From: Roseobacter denitrificans OCh 114
GTDB lineage: Bacteria > Pseudomonadota > Alphaproteobacteria > Rhodobacterales > Rhodobacteraceae
Length of the DNA: 64,000 nucleotides
NCBI RefSeq assembly: GCF_000014045.1
Contig: NC_008209.1
Location: 2,317,001 to 2,381,000, forward strand
Reading direction: 5' to 3'
The notes beneath the pieces were generated by a model that saw only the letters and a program-made list of their open reading frames with translations, was not told the DNA's origin and made no database searches. Every line of letters starts with the position of its first letter. Position 1 is the stretch's first letter. Below, in pieces: positions 41,781-51,322 of this stretch. The position numbers and the translations under genes are program-made.

Positions 41781-43305
41781 CCTACAGATTTTGATAACGG
41801 CACAGGAGGGCTACCGCGCCCTCGAAGCCGCCGTTCTGAGTGCCGAGACCCGGATTGATATGGGGTTCAGGGTGTTTGACCCAAGGATGGCTTTGGTGTC
41901 CGACGAAGCCGCAAGGGTTGGAACGCAGTGGGTGGACCTCTTGCTTGCCAAGCTCGACGACGGCGTTGACATCACAATTCGCATCTCTGATTTCGATCCC
42001 GTTGTGCGTCCCGAACTGCACCGCACCAGCTATAAAACCCTCAGTATCATGACCGGTATTGCAGAGATGGTCAGCGGTTCAGGCCGATTGCAAGTATTCG
42101 TTGAACCGCACCCTGCGCGTGTCGGTTGGGGGCCGCGCATCGCTCTGTGGCCCAAGGTTCAATCGCAAATCGGACAGACCTGCGACTGGTTGAATGGTCT
42201 GTCTGCGCATGCGCGTACCGAAATGCTGCGCTGCATGCCGCGGTTTCGCGGCTTTACCTATACCAAGGCGGGCCGCATTTACCCAAAGCGCCGTGATTTC
42301 CCACCCATGTTGCCGGTCACGCACCATCAGAAACTGGCAGTAATTGATGATAGGACTTTATACATCGGTGGCCTGGATTTGGACGAGCGCCGGTTTGACA
42401 CCACGCAGCATGATCGTCCTGCCGAAGAAACCTGGCATGATGTCCATGTGCTTCTCGAAGACAGCGCGCTTGCACGATCGGCAAGGGATCACCTTGACCG
42501 CTTCTGTGCGGAATGTGCCGGTGAGCGACCCGTGGCCCCCCCAAAGGGCCTGCTGCGTACGCTGTCTGTGCGGCGTGAAAAGAACCAAGGGTCGTTATCG
42601 CCGGTTGTAAGTGACACCGGGATCATGGACCGAACGCTGGAATTGATCGGTCAGGCCGAAGACCTGATCTATCTGGAAAATCAGTTCTTGCGCGATCCGG
42701 TGATCACAAATTCCCTGTGCGAGCGTGCGCGTGCCCGGCCCAGGCTGGGGTTGCTTGTTCTTCTGCCTGCTGCACCGCTTGAAGTGGCCTTTGACGGCAA
42801 GACCGGCCTTGATCATCAATATGGCGAATATCTGCAGGCAAAGTGCCTTGGCCAGTTGAAGGAGGCATTTGGAGACAGGATGTACTGTGTCACGCCCGCG
42901 CGGCCAAAAGAGGCGGCAGGGAGCGGACGACCCGTCATCCACGGCGCACCCATGATTTTTGTCCACTCCAAAGTGTCGATCTTTGATGACAGGGCGGGGC
43001 TTGTGACGTCTGCGAACCTCAATGGCCGGAGCATGCGCTGGGACACCGAATTGGGGCTCGAAATCGACGACCCGGCGCAAGTGTCCCATTTGCGTAACCG
43101 CGTGATGTCGGCTTGGCTGGCCAAAGATGCTGGCCCGCACTACCGCGCTCCTCAGCTTGAAACGGTGGATCTGTGGCGCGCCCTGGCGCAGCAGAATGCA
43201 GCCTCGGTGCCAACTGAGCGTAGAGGGTTTTTGCTGCCCTACGATGTGTCCCGCGCAAGGGATTTTGGAACGCGTCTGCCGGGTATACCCGTCGAGATGG
43301 TCTAG
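41764..43305 (+). CDS. Phospholipase D-family protein with two HKD motifs
   Basis: 513 residues. Both catalytic HxKxxxxD motifs are intact: HHQKLAVID near residue 188 and HSKVSIFDD near 400, followed by the usual G-G/S-x-N element (SANLNGRS). No signal peptide or transmembrane helix is evident, so it is probably a cytoplasmic or peripheral enzyme. It is longer than cardiolipin synthase and resembles stand-alone bacterial PLDs that hydrolyse or exchange phosphatidyl groups. Overlaps the AI-2E gene; repeat copy C begins at the stop codon. Confidence 0.85.
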   Translation: MARLNNLQILITAQEGYRALEAAVLSAETRIDMGFRVFDPRMALVSDEAARVGTQWVDLLLAKLDDGVDITIRISDFDPVVRPELHRTSYKTLSIMTGIAEMVSGSGRLQVFVEPHPARVGWGPRIALWPKVQSQIGQTCDWLNGLSAHARTEMLRCMPRFRGFTYTKAGRIYPKRRDFPPMLPVTHHQKLAVIDDRTLYIGGLDLDERRFDTTQHDRPAEETWHDVHVLLEDSALARSARDHLDRFCAECAGERPVAPPKGLLRTLSVRREKNQGSLSPVVSDTGIMDRTLELIGQAEDLIYLENQFLRDPVITNSLCERARARPRLGLLVLLPAAPLEVAFDGKTGLDHQYGEYLQAKCLGQLKEAFGDRMYCVTPARPKEAAGSGRPVIHGAPMIFVHSKVSIFDDRAGLVTSANLNGRSMRWDTELGLEIDDPAQVSHLRNRVMSAWLAKDAGPHYRAPQLETVDLWRALAQQNAASVPTERRGFLLPYDVSRARDFGTRLPGIPVEMV

Positions 43306-43383
43306 AACCTCTGGCGAAATACCAGAAATATGACGTAACGCGTTGAAATTTTTGATTTCAGGCAGCGTTTCACGATCGAGGTT
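43306..43383 (-). repeat. Dispersed intergenic repeat, copy C (inverted orientation)
   Basis: Read on the minus strand it contains ATTTCAACGCGTTACGT like copies A and B. Its ends pair as AACCTC and GAGGTT, so relative to the ACCTGA/TCAGGT ends of the other copies both sides changed together. Confidence 0.75.
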
Positions 43384-43464
43384 TTTCGCTTGGCGCTTTA
43401 GCCCCCTCACCAGATCGCGCCGTCATCCCCCAATGACCGATATCAGGAAAAAACAGCCTGATGC

Positions 43465-43489
43465 GGAACAAATTCTGTCCTGTGTTGTT
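43465..43489 (+). promoter_or_regulatory. EcfG-like promoter of the YqjD-like operon
   Basis: GGAAC (43465-43469), 16-base spacer, TGTT (43486-43489), 29 bp before the ATG at 43519. One mismatch. Confidence 0.5.
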
Positions 43490-43518
43490 GTGCAGGTAGA
43501 GTTTTAACGGAGGATCAA

Positions 43519-44037
43519 ATGACAGACCATCCAGCAAAAAACGACGAAGCGACCCTGTCCGACAGGATTGAGGGGGCCGCCGACCGGGTCGGTGAACTCG
43601 CCCGCGATCAAGCCGAAGCTCTGACTGAAAAAGCGACGCAGAAGGCAGAGACGACCGTGTCAAACGTATCCGACGCGGCAGCTGCGGCGTTGGACGAGCT
43701 TGAGAGCGGGAGCGTGCAGGCTGAGGCTGCCGATCAGATTGCCAGTCATCTTCAGGATGCCGCCGCCATGCTGCGTGAAGCGGATTTCAGCACGGCCGCA
43801 TCCAAGGCTACGGCCTTTGCGCGCGAAAACCCGGTGTTGTTTCTTGGGGGTGCTGTCCTGCTGGGGTTTGCAGCGGCGCGCTTTTTGAAAGCCAGCGATC
43901 CGACATCGCATGAGACAAACACAGATGACAGCGATCCATGGACGGGCCACGTGTCCGGCATGCCGTCCCCGGCCGCCGCAGCGCAAGCCACGAGTGCGCA
44001 GCACGACGACAGCGGCAATGGGAGGGTTCATAGATGA
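43519..44037 (+). CDS. DUF883/YqjD-like helical membrane-anchored protein
   Basis: 172 residues: a long Ala/Glu-rich amphipathic helix region (about 10-100) and one hydrophobic segment (NPVLFLGGAVLLGFAAARFL, about 105-125), then a polar tail. This is the layout of YqjD/ElaB proteins, tail-anchored ribosome-associated stress proteins in enterobacteria, though here the tail after the helix is longer. Operon head: overlaps the next gene by ATGA. The stress promoter just upstream fits the role. Confidence 0.65.
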   Translation: MTDHPAKNDEATLSDRIEGAADRVGELARDQAEALTEKATQKAETTVSNVSDAAAAALDELESGSVQAEAADQIASHLQDAAAMLREADFSTAASKATAFARENPVLFLGGAVLLGFAAARFLKASDPTSHETNTDDSDPWTGHVSGMPSPAAAAQATSAQHDDSGNGRVHR

Positions 44038-44456
44038 GCCACAGCAGCCATCCTCTGCCATCATCGCAACCCGACGCGACGGATGCGCCCGCCTTGTTGA
44101 GCGATGCAGTGGCCCGAAGCGCGCGCCTTATCCAGAGCGAAATCGAACTCGCAAAGCGAGAGGTTGCAGCCAAGGCATGGCACGCCGGTGCAGGTATCGT
44201 CATGATCATCGCGGCCATCCTTCTGGTTTTTTCAGCGCTGGATGTTCTGACGGCAGCTGCCGTCGCCGCGCTGGCCGAAGCGGGCGTGCCGGTATCAATC
44301 GCGTCTTTACTGGTCGCGGCGGTCGCCGTGGCACTTGCGGCAGGTCTGTTTTTCGCGGGGAAATCGCGACTTGCATCGAAAAACCTGAAGCTGAAGAAAA
44401 CTGCGCGGAACCTGCGCAAAGATGCCAACACGATCAAGGAGAATGCCCATGTCTGA
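44034..44456 (+). CDS. YqjE/Holin-X-like two-helix membrane protein
   Basis: 140 residues: N-terminal amphipathic helix (ALLSDAVARSARLIQSEIELAKREVAAKA), two transmembrane helices (about 52-75 and 85-110), and a basic tail. This is the phage-holin-superfamily Act_Holin-X/YqjE pattern. It is not a phage gene here: it lies between YqjD-like and DUF3618 genes, the usual stress operon order, with ATGA-type overlaps on both sides. Confidence 0.75.
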   Translation: MSHSSHPLPSSQPDATDAPALLSDAVARSARLIQSEIELAKREVAAKAWHAGAGIVMIIAAILLVFSALDVLTAAAVAALAEAGVPVSIASLLVAAVAVALAAGLFFAGKSRLASKNLKLKKTARNLRKDANTIKENAHV

Positions 44457-45210
44457 CGACGTCCAGGATCTCGAACGAAACATCCAGGTAGAGCGGACCA
44501 TGCTGGACCGCACCCTGTCCCAATTGTCGGATGCATTGTCGCCCGAACGGATATCGAGCACCGTGGCGCGGGAGGTCCAAGCCCGTGGTGGTGCGCTCGG
44601 TCACACGGTGGTGGATGCCGCCCGTGCCAATCCAGCAGGCGCCATGTTGGTGGGTGCGGGCCTCGTCGCTCTGCTTGCCGGTCCAAAACGCCCCGCGCCG
44701 GAGCCTGCGTATGACACACGACACAAACCGGTCTCTCGCGGTATGTCGCGCTCTGATCCATTGACGGAAGAGTTTGATCGGCGTGTAGATGCGGCCACCT
44801 CGGCCCAAGATGATGCGCCGCGTGCGCCAAGGATGCGCGCGGCACTGAACAAAGGTTTGGCCCATCTGCCAGCCCCAGCCCGGCAGCGTGTCATAAGAGT
44901 TCGCGAAGCTGCGATCGACGCACAGGAACGGCTGGATCGTCAGGCGGCGATCGCCAAGCGAAAGGCGCAGAGTTTTCATCACCGTCAGCCTTTCTCGACC
45001 GCGGCGCTGGCCGTCGGTGCAGGCGCATTGCTCGCCGCGTTTTTGCCACGGACCCGCACGGAGGATGCGTTGCTGGGCTCAAAGCGTGACGCTTTGATGC
45101 AGCAAGCCGAACTGACCCTGCGCGACGAAATCGCCGCGGCAACAGCCACCGGTGAAGCGGCGCTGCGCAGCGGCATTGAGGCCGGGTACGAGCAAATCCG
45201 GCCGCACTAG
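44449..45210 (+). CDS. DUF3618-domain membrane protein
   Basis: 253 residues. DUF3618 is at the N-terminus (DVQDLERNIQVERTMLDRTLSQLSDALSPE, about 3-35), then a helical membrane segment (ANPAGAMLVGAGLVALLAG), a basic central region, and a second hydrophobic stretch near 205-220. The start follows AAGGAGA and overlaps the YqjE-like gene by 8 bases. DUF3618 proteins accompany YqjD/YqjE genes in many alphaproteobacteria; the function is unknown. Confidence 0.75.
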   Translation: MSDDVQDLERNIQVERTMLDRTLSQLSDALSPERISSTVAREVQARGGALGHTVVDAARANPAGAMLVGAGLVALLAGPKRPAPEPAYDTRHKPVSRGMSRSDPLTEEFDRRVDAATSAQDDAPRAPRMRAALNKGLAHLPAPARQRVIRVREAAIDAQERLDRQAAIAKRKAQSFHHRQPFSTAALAVGAGALLAAFLPRTRTEDALLGSKRDALMQQAELTLRDEIAAATATGEAALRSGIEAGYEQIRPH

Positions 45211-45265
45211 GCGCCGCGATGCCTTCCGGCACGCACCATGACACATATTTTCAAGGAGACCACTG

Positions 45266-45562
45266 ATGACAACCATACACTCAGCCGACCCCGAAATGCT
45301 TAGCAACGCATCTGTAGACACAAAAGACAAGCGGCGCGGACCAGACGCGAAAGAGGCGACTGAAGCCGCGCGTGATTACGCCATGCAAACCTCCACTGCG
45401 GCGATGGAAACGGCCGAAGCAGTTGCTTCCGACGTGCGCGCCGAAGTAACGAAAGTCACCGCCGCCGCGCGCGATTTTGCGGTCAAACAGCCAGTGGCAA
45501 CGGCAGCAGGGGCGTTGGCGCTTGGCGTGCTTCTGGGTATGGCGGTCAACCGGCGTCGCTAA
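45266..45562 (+). CDS. Small DUF883-like membrane-anchored protein
   Basis: 98 residues: Ala/Thr-rich helix (about 30-75) and a C-terminal transmembrane helix ending VNRRR (ATAAGALALGVLLGMAV). It resembles a short version of the YqjD-like protein at the head of the operon and probably anchors in the same way. The start follows CAAGGAGA. Probably the last gene of the four-gene stress operon. Confidence 0.7.
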   Translation: MTTIHSADPEMLSNASVDTKDKRRGPDAKEATEAARDYAMQTSTAAMETAEAVASDVRAEVTKVTAAARDFAVKQPVATAAGALALGVLLGMAVNRRR

Positions 45563-46002
45563 GGGAACTTGCATTCGCTGCAACTCAACGCCAGCGTGTC
45601 CCTGTTTTTACGATGACCCCGCGCTGTGCTGGAATCCTGCGCACATCCTCATAAGAAAGCGGATATTGGCACGGCCGGCGCAAAGACAAGAGAACAACAT
45701 CGTGTCGAAAACGGTACGGCTCGCATGGGTCGTACCGGGACATGAGGTTCTCCTAAAAATCAATGATCGCAATGACTTGCTTTGCGAAGATTCACGCAAC
45801 AGAGCCGCGTGAACTGGTAAAACCCGCAGTGCGGGTAAAAATTCCGATTGTTTTTGTCGGACTGACAACTGAAGCGCCTTGTTTCAACTATCCTCCCGAT
45901 CAGCCAGCTCAGCGATGTTGCGGCCAGCCGAAAACCACATGATTGGGGGGCGGGCCAATACGGCGTTGTGCCCCCCTCATGTTGACTATCGGGGGAATTG
46001 CG
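45563..46002. other. Intergenic region without a supported gene
   Basis: About 440 bp before the RTX gene. A minus-strand frame of 86 codons and short plus frames lack ribosome sites and family resemblance. No EcfG-type promoter was noticed upstream of the RTX gene. Confidence 0.4.
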
Positions 46003-48878
46003 ATGACGCGTGTGCTGAACGGGCCAGTTGATGGCGTATTACTTGGGGATCAGGGGTCCAGATCGATTGCGGGAAGCGACAAGGTTTACCTGCTCGCGGA
46101 CACCAATGGCGATGGGGATGCCGCCGACGCCGGCGAGCGGATCGTCTTTTTCGACGGCGATAACGCAAGCGGGATCGACATGCCGACGGGCAATATTCTG
46201 AACCTGACCCAAGCGTCGGACGGTGTGGTCTACATCGGGGATGGGGATACTGACGCGGTCTATCGTCTCTTTGATCTGAATGGTGACGGGGATGCCAATG
46301 ACGCGGGCGAGGCAAGCGTGTGGTTTTCGCAAGCTGGCAACGATGCCGCCTTCACACTGCCGACCCCGAACGGTATCGCCGAGGGGCCAGATGGTGCGAT
46401 CTATGTCGTGAATGCAGGTGTGTCGTCGCGCCCACAGGACGGGATTTACCGCACGGTGGACCTGAATGGCGACGGGGACGCGGAAGATGCGGGCGAAGCG
46501 TCGCTTTGGCTGGACCTCAGCGCAGTCGTGCCGACGTCATCGCCCTTTGATCTGTCATTCATCGGTGCGCGCGGCTATCTGATTGATCCCTCCGGCAGCG
46601 CCGAGGACTCAATCTACACCTTCGAGGATACCGACGGATCGGGCGTCATCGAAGCCGATGAGTTCTCGACCTTCGCCGAGAAGACATCAACCGGCGCGCC
46701 CATTGATTTCACCGCCGCAGCCGATGGGCAAAGCGTTGTGGTGCTTGAGTGGCTGGACAGCGACGATGATGGCCACGATCTGGTGCGCTTCAGCGATCTG
46801 GACGGGTCCGGTGCCATCGACCAGCCCAATGAGACCGTCACGATCTGGAATTCCAGCCAACTGCCGGCTGTGTTCGAAACATTCGCCGCCTTTTCGGTCG
46901 CAGCGGATGGCGCGGGCTGGATCGCCCTGACGTCCAATGATTTCGATGCCTTCGGGGACAATGTCTATATTCTGACCGACGTGAATGGCGACGGCGATTA
47001 CTTTGACGTCGGTGAAACCAACGTCCTTGCGTCGCGCGCGTTTGACGAAGACACGCTGGAGCGGCCGCGCTCGGTCTCTTTCTACGAAGGCACAGTGGCC
47101 ACAGCGCATACAAGCGTCGGTGCGGGCAACCATTTCTCGGTCTTTCTGGACACTGAAACCGGCACCATGACGGCGACGGGCGAAAACGTCCTGGGCCAGC
47201 TTGGTCAGGGCGTTGCGGGCTATGATATCCCGGCACCGGTCGCGGTCACGCTGCCGGAAGGGTTTGATGGCGCCATCACATCCGTTTCTGCGGGTCTGAT
47301 CCATGCAGCATTCCTGACCGCTGACGGCGATGTATATACATGGGGCTTTGGCAATTCCGGTCGCCTGGGTCTTGGCGATGAGGACGCCCGCCTTGTGCCC
47401 GAAAAAATTACCGGCGTTCTGGATGACAAACCGGTGTCGGTCATCGAGATGGGCAATGGTGCCTCTTACGCCATCACCGGCGATGGCACGCTTTATGCCT
47501 GGGGGCAGAACACCTCCGGTCAATTGGGTCAGGGCGATGAAGACGAACGTCTCGTGCCCACCGAAGTCGATCTGCCGGGCCGGGTGCTTGCGGTCGCTGC
47601 GGGCACGTCGCATGCGCTGGCCTTGACGGAGGACGGTGCGGTCTATGGCTTCGGCTCCAACATCGACGGGCAGGCCGCACCCTCGGAGCAGATCGACGGC
47701 ACCCCGGTGCGCGAGGTGCTGTCCCCGGTGCTGATCGAAGGGCTGCCCTCTGACCTCATTGCCGTTGCGGCGGCCACGCAAACATCCTACGCGGTTTCCG
47801 CATCCGGGCGGCTTTATGGCTGGGGGGAGAATTCCTTCGGTCAGCTTCTGATCGGCACGGACAATGGCGACAACACTTTCATGCCGACGGAAGACAAGAT
47901 CCTGACCCCGGTTGAGATCGACACCCCGGTACCGTCATTGACGTAAAGGGCGGTGCCCGCTGGGCCGTGGCGCTTACGGAGGATGGAGATGTCTATGCCT
48001 GGGGTCCGAATGACCGGGGCCCAACGGGTGGTCTGGACGGCGATCCCGCGACCGAAACCGATGGAACCTTTTATCCGACCAAGATTGCCGAACTGGACGA
48101 TGTTGAGATCGTGGAGATTGCGACGGGGCCAAACCACATCATCGCGGTTGCCGCCGATGGAACAGTCTACACTTGGGGTTCAGGATCGGACGGGCGTCTC
48201 GGCTATGAGGTCAGCGGAACCACCACGACCCCGGCGGTCATTGATTTTGACGCCGACGCACGCCCGTTTCTATTGTCATCCGACCCGGCGGATAATGGCC
48301 GCGATGTGGATCCGGGAACATCTGTGCGGCTTACCTTCACTGAGAGTATAGAACGCGGCACGGGGGAGATCCGCTTTGTGAACCGTGACGATCCATCGGA
48401 CGTTCTGGTCGTTGACGTGGCCGATCCGCTGTTCGTTCAGATTGATGGCGATGTGGCCACCGTTACGACCGCCGACTTCTTCCGTCCGGATGCGCGCTAC
48501 GCGGTCGAACTCGATGAAGGCGTATTCGAAGATACCACAGGACAGCCGCTTCCAGCCATCGCAACCGGCGACACCTCCACCTTCAATTTCGCCACTGCCG
48601 ATACCCCGCTGCCCGGTGACACGGTTTTGCGCGGCACCGAAGACGGCGACCTGCTGCGCGGTGCGGGCGGCGACGATACCCTTGGGGGCCGTGGCGGCGA
48701 CGATTTCCTTGCGGGCAATGGCGGTGATGACAGGCTGTTTGGTGGCGACGGCAATGATCGTTTGTCCGGTGGTCTAGGTGACGACCTGATCATCGCAGGC
48801 AAAGGTGATGACGGTCTGGCCGGCGGCGACGGAAACGACCGGTTGCTGGGTCAGGATGGTGCGGACTTCGTCTCCGCC
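46003..48878 (+). pseudogene. RCC1/RTX giant exoprotein gene, 5' part (frameshifted, truncated by element)
   Basis: The 5' part encodes calcium-binding D-x-N-G-D-G-D motifs with a following D/E (several between residues 30 and 350), then RCC1-type propeller repeats (YTWGFGNSGRLGLGDED, YAWGQNTSGQLGQGDED, YGWGENSFGQL), a Big/CAP-like domain and the first RTX nonapeptides (GGDDTLGGRGGDDFL). The first frame stops at 47944; the next frame resumes as VIDVKGGARWAVALTEDGDVYAWG, so one base is missing near 47931-47933. It is then cut at 48862-48878 by the integrative element, after GQDGADF. Start ATG 46003 after GGGGGAA. The original product was probably a secreted type I exoprotein. Confidence 0.85.
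48862..48878 (+). repeat. Left attachment-site repeat
   Basis: CGGACTTCGTCTCCGCC, the 17-bp left boundary. GTC codes Val as expected in the RTX repeat. Confidence 0.75.
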
Positions 48879-48967
48879 ATTTCCCCAAGAATCAACATCT
48901 CGTAACCGCATGATAGTAGGGCAGAATTCGGCGTTTTCGCGCTGAAGGCGGTGTTTGGTCCGCTTGA

Positions 48968-49004
48968 TTTGCTGCGCATTTTGCTACACAATTTGCTGCA
49001 CAAA
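48968..49004 (+). repeat. Integrase arm-type repeats, left
   Basis: Three tandem units related to TTTGCTGCACA (with G/A and G variants) lie just upstream of the integrase start. Two units of the same sequence and orientation lie at the right end of the element (60521-60544). Position near both ends fits arm-type integrase binding sites and possible autoregulation. Confidence 0.6.
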
Positions 49005-49020
49005 CGGAGATTTCTCCGCC

Positions 49021-50289
49021 ATGAGCATTGCCAAACGAGGCCGTCTTTACCACCTCCGCCGCCGCGTCCCGCGCCGGTATCGGGGCATCGAGCCGCGCGA
49101 AACTGTCTGGATCAGCCTGCACACCGACTCGGAGACTATCGCTCGGAGTAAGGCAGACCGCGCGTGGAGCCAGATGATCGAGGCTTGGGAGGCGCGGCTG
49201 GCCGGGAACAGTGAAGATGCAGAGGTCCGCTACGAAGCCGCCCGCGACCTCGCCCAGGCGCGCGGCTTTCGGTATCTGGATGCGGGGGCGGTGGCCAAGT
49301 TGCCGGTTGAGGAAGTCGTCGAGCGCGTCGAGGCGATCCCAGCCCCGGCGAAGCAACCCGATGCCATCGAGGCCGCGGCCCTTCTCGGCACCGCCCCGGA
49401 ACCCCGGATGTCGGTCACCAAGGCACTGGAGCTCTACTGGGGCCTCGCCAAGGAAAAGACCCTCGGCAAGAGCGAGGACCAGCTGCGCCGTTGGGAAGCA
49501 CCGCGCAAGAAGGCGGTGAAGAACTTCGTCGCGGTTGTTGGCAACAAGGAGATCGCCAACATCACCCGCGACGACATGCTGGACTTTCGCCAGCACTGGC
49601 TCGACCGGATTGAGGCGGGCGAGGTCACGGCGAATTCGGCCAACAAGGATCTGATCCACCTGGGCGACGTGTTGAAGACCGTGAACATGATGAAGCGGCT
49701 TGGACTGGTGCTGCCGCTGGGCGAGTTGTCCTTCAAGGAGGGCGAGAAGCATACGCGCCCGCCTTTCAGTGAGGATTGGATCAGGATGCGGCTGCTCGCG
49801 CCCAGTGCACTTGACGGGTTGAATGGCCAGGCCCGCGCTTTGCTGCTGGGAATGATCAACACCGGCTACCGGCCGTCCGAAGGCGCTGCGCTGACGGCGG
49901 AGACGATCCGGCTCGACTGCGATGTCCCGCACATCTCCATCGAGCCCGAGGGACGGCAGCTCAAGTCGCATTACGCGCGCCGCATCATTCCGCTGACCGG
50001 AGTATCGCTCGAGTCCTTCAAGCAGTACCCTCAAGGCTTCCCGCGCTACCGCAACCGAGCGACGCTCAGCGCGGTCGTCAACAAGTTCCTCCGAGCCAAC
50101 GGCCTGCTCGAGACGCCGCGCCACTCGATGTATTCCCTGCGCCATTCCTTCGAGGACCGCATGCTTGCCGCCAGGATCGACGACCGCATCCGCCGCGACC
50201 TTTTCGGTCATCGGCTTGACCGGGAACGGTATGGCAAGGGCGCATCGCTGGAACACGTCGCCGAACTCGTCGCCCGCATCGCCTTCTGA
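49021..50289 (+). CDS. int: Tyrosine recombinase (integrase) of the element
   Basis: 422 residues from ATG 49021. The N-terminus (SIAKRGRLYHLRRRVPRRYR, then SLHTDSETIARSKA) is a DUF6538-like arm-binding domain; a core-binding helical domain follows; the catalytic part has Arg in NTGYRPSEGAAL (near 285), the LRHSFEDR box with His/Arg near 368, and GHRLDRERYGKG with the nucleophile Tyr near 400. It catalyses site-specific integration. The DNA just before the start holds a CGGAGA-TT-TCTCCG palindrome and the arm-type repeats, so it may repress itself. The upstream in-frame codons are not used. Confidence 0.9.
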   Translation: MSIAKRGRLYHLRRRVPRRYRGIEPRETVWISLHTDSETIARSKADRAWSQMIEAWEARLAGNSEDAEVRYEAARDLAQARGFRYLDAGAVAKLPVEEVVERVEAIPAPAKQPDAIEAAALLGTAPEPRMSVTKALELYWGLAKEKTLGKSEDQLRRWEAPRKKAVKNFVAVVGNKEIANITRDDMLDFRQHWLDRIEAGEVTANSANKDLIHLGDVLKTVNMMKRLGLVLPLGELSFKEGEKHTRPPFSEDWIRMRLLAPSALDGLNGQARALLLGMINTGYRPSEGAALTAETIRLDCDVPHISIEPEGRQLKSHYARRIIPLTGVSLESFKQYPQGFPRYRNRATLSAVVNKFLRANGLLETPRHSMYSLRHSFEDRMLAARIDDRIRRDLFGHRLDRERYGKGASLEHVAELVARIAF

Positions 50290-50516
50290 GCCAGCAGCTC
50301 CCGCGCCCGGCGTTGCGCCTCCGACAGCCGTTTCTCCTTCTTCACGGCCGCGGCCAGTTCCGCCTCAAGCCGCTCGAAGACCGGCGCGAAGGCTGGGTCT
50401 TCCGCGACCAGCAAAGCGACCTTCACCAACGCCGCCTCGATCCGCGCGGCATCGACCGGCAAGGCCGGTTCGGTGCGCGTTGCTGATGGGCGTGACGGTG
50501 CCATGTCGAGCAGCAT
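50208..50516 (-). CDS. Small hypothetical protein convergent with the integrase
   Basis: 102 residues with a predicted helical, coiled-coil-like C-terminal half (RIEAALVKVALLVAEDPAFAPVFERLEAELAAAVKKEKRLSEAQ). The 3' end overlaps the integrase gene by 82 bp on the opposite strand. Starts at 50516 or 50504 are possible. A small protein in this position recurs beside integrases of this type, but I do not recognise a named family. The overlap and Ala-rich composition lower confidence. Confidence 0.4.
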   Translation of the reverse strand: MLLDMAPSRPSATRTEPALPVDAARIEAALVKVALLVAEDPAFAPVFERLEAELAAAVKKEKRLSEAQRRARELLAQKAMRATSSATCSSDAPLPYRSRSSR

Positions 50517-51322
50517 GCGGCGGCGCGTGCGTCTTGTGCACTCCAAGCGAACGCGTCGCGCAAAGCGGCCTGTCACAGCGTACAAATCGGATGGGCAGGC
50601 TCCCGAACGCGGCTCAAATCGAAGCACCGAAGTGGGCATCTTGGCGGCCGCGCCCGGCCCCCGACTCATGCATCTGGGAGCGTCGCCCGAGTCTGCATGT
50701 TTAGGGCTTTGAACGTGCGCAAAGAGCTGGTTTCGGAGGGCTGCGGAAGACAACAGGAAGAAGGGCAGGAAGAAGGGCAAGATAAAAGCGCCTGCCACGA
50801 ATGCCGCAAGTCACTGACGTGACTAGCGTTTTCGCGTGCATGCAAATCGATCGTGTGCAGGTTTCCTGCAATTTCGCAGTGTTTTCAGACCTCTGGTATG
50901 CACACTGCGAAAACCCGCTCTTGGCAGCTACTCTTTAGACGAGGCGACGAGTCCGAGCATCAAGAGATAGTATCTTGCGCCCAACAATGGGAGCGCAAGA
51001 TAAAAGAGGTGCGGCAACACGTGCCTAGGTGTCTGATGTTGATGAAGAAATCGCACGGCAACCCTCCAAACCTTGCCGCTTAAAGGCACCCAAATATCTG
51101 ATTTTGCGTTGAATTTGACGCCGCAAAAAGCGCCCATCGGGAATGTGCCGCTGAATTATTCCTGCAAAGTCAGTGCGTTAACCGTATTGTCGCCGCATCA
51201 CGTAAATGGGTGCGGCTGAATAAAGTCAGTCACAACAATCAGTTGCCTGCCGGATGCGGCAACCCTTTTATCTCGCGCTCCACTGATGCGCCGTCTTGGG
51301 GGCTGTGTCTCGCCAAAACTAC
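50517..51322. other. Element intergenic region with a 10-bp palindrome
   Basis: About 800 bp with no supported gene. It contains TATCTTGCGC (50971-50980) paired perfectly with GCGCAAGATA (50993-51002) around a 12-base loop. Short frames across it lack ribosome sites. It lies downstream of the minus-strand DUF3883 gene, so the palindrome may be a terminator-like structure without a strong T run. Confidence 0.45.

Noticed and set aside
44034..44456. Phage holin gene indicating a prophage
   Set aside because: The holin-like annotation is a superfamily label; the operon context (YqjD-like, DUF3618) and lack of any phage gene argue for a stress membrane protein.
48892..50256. Long minus-strand open frame of 454 codons across the integrase
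   Set aside because: It is the antisense shadow of a well-supported tyrosine recombinase with catalytic residues; the shadow has no recognisable domain or ribosome site.
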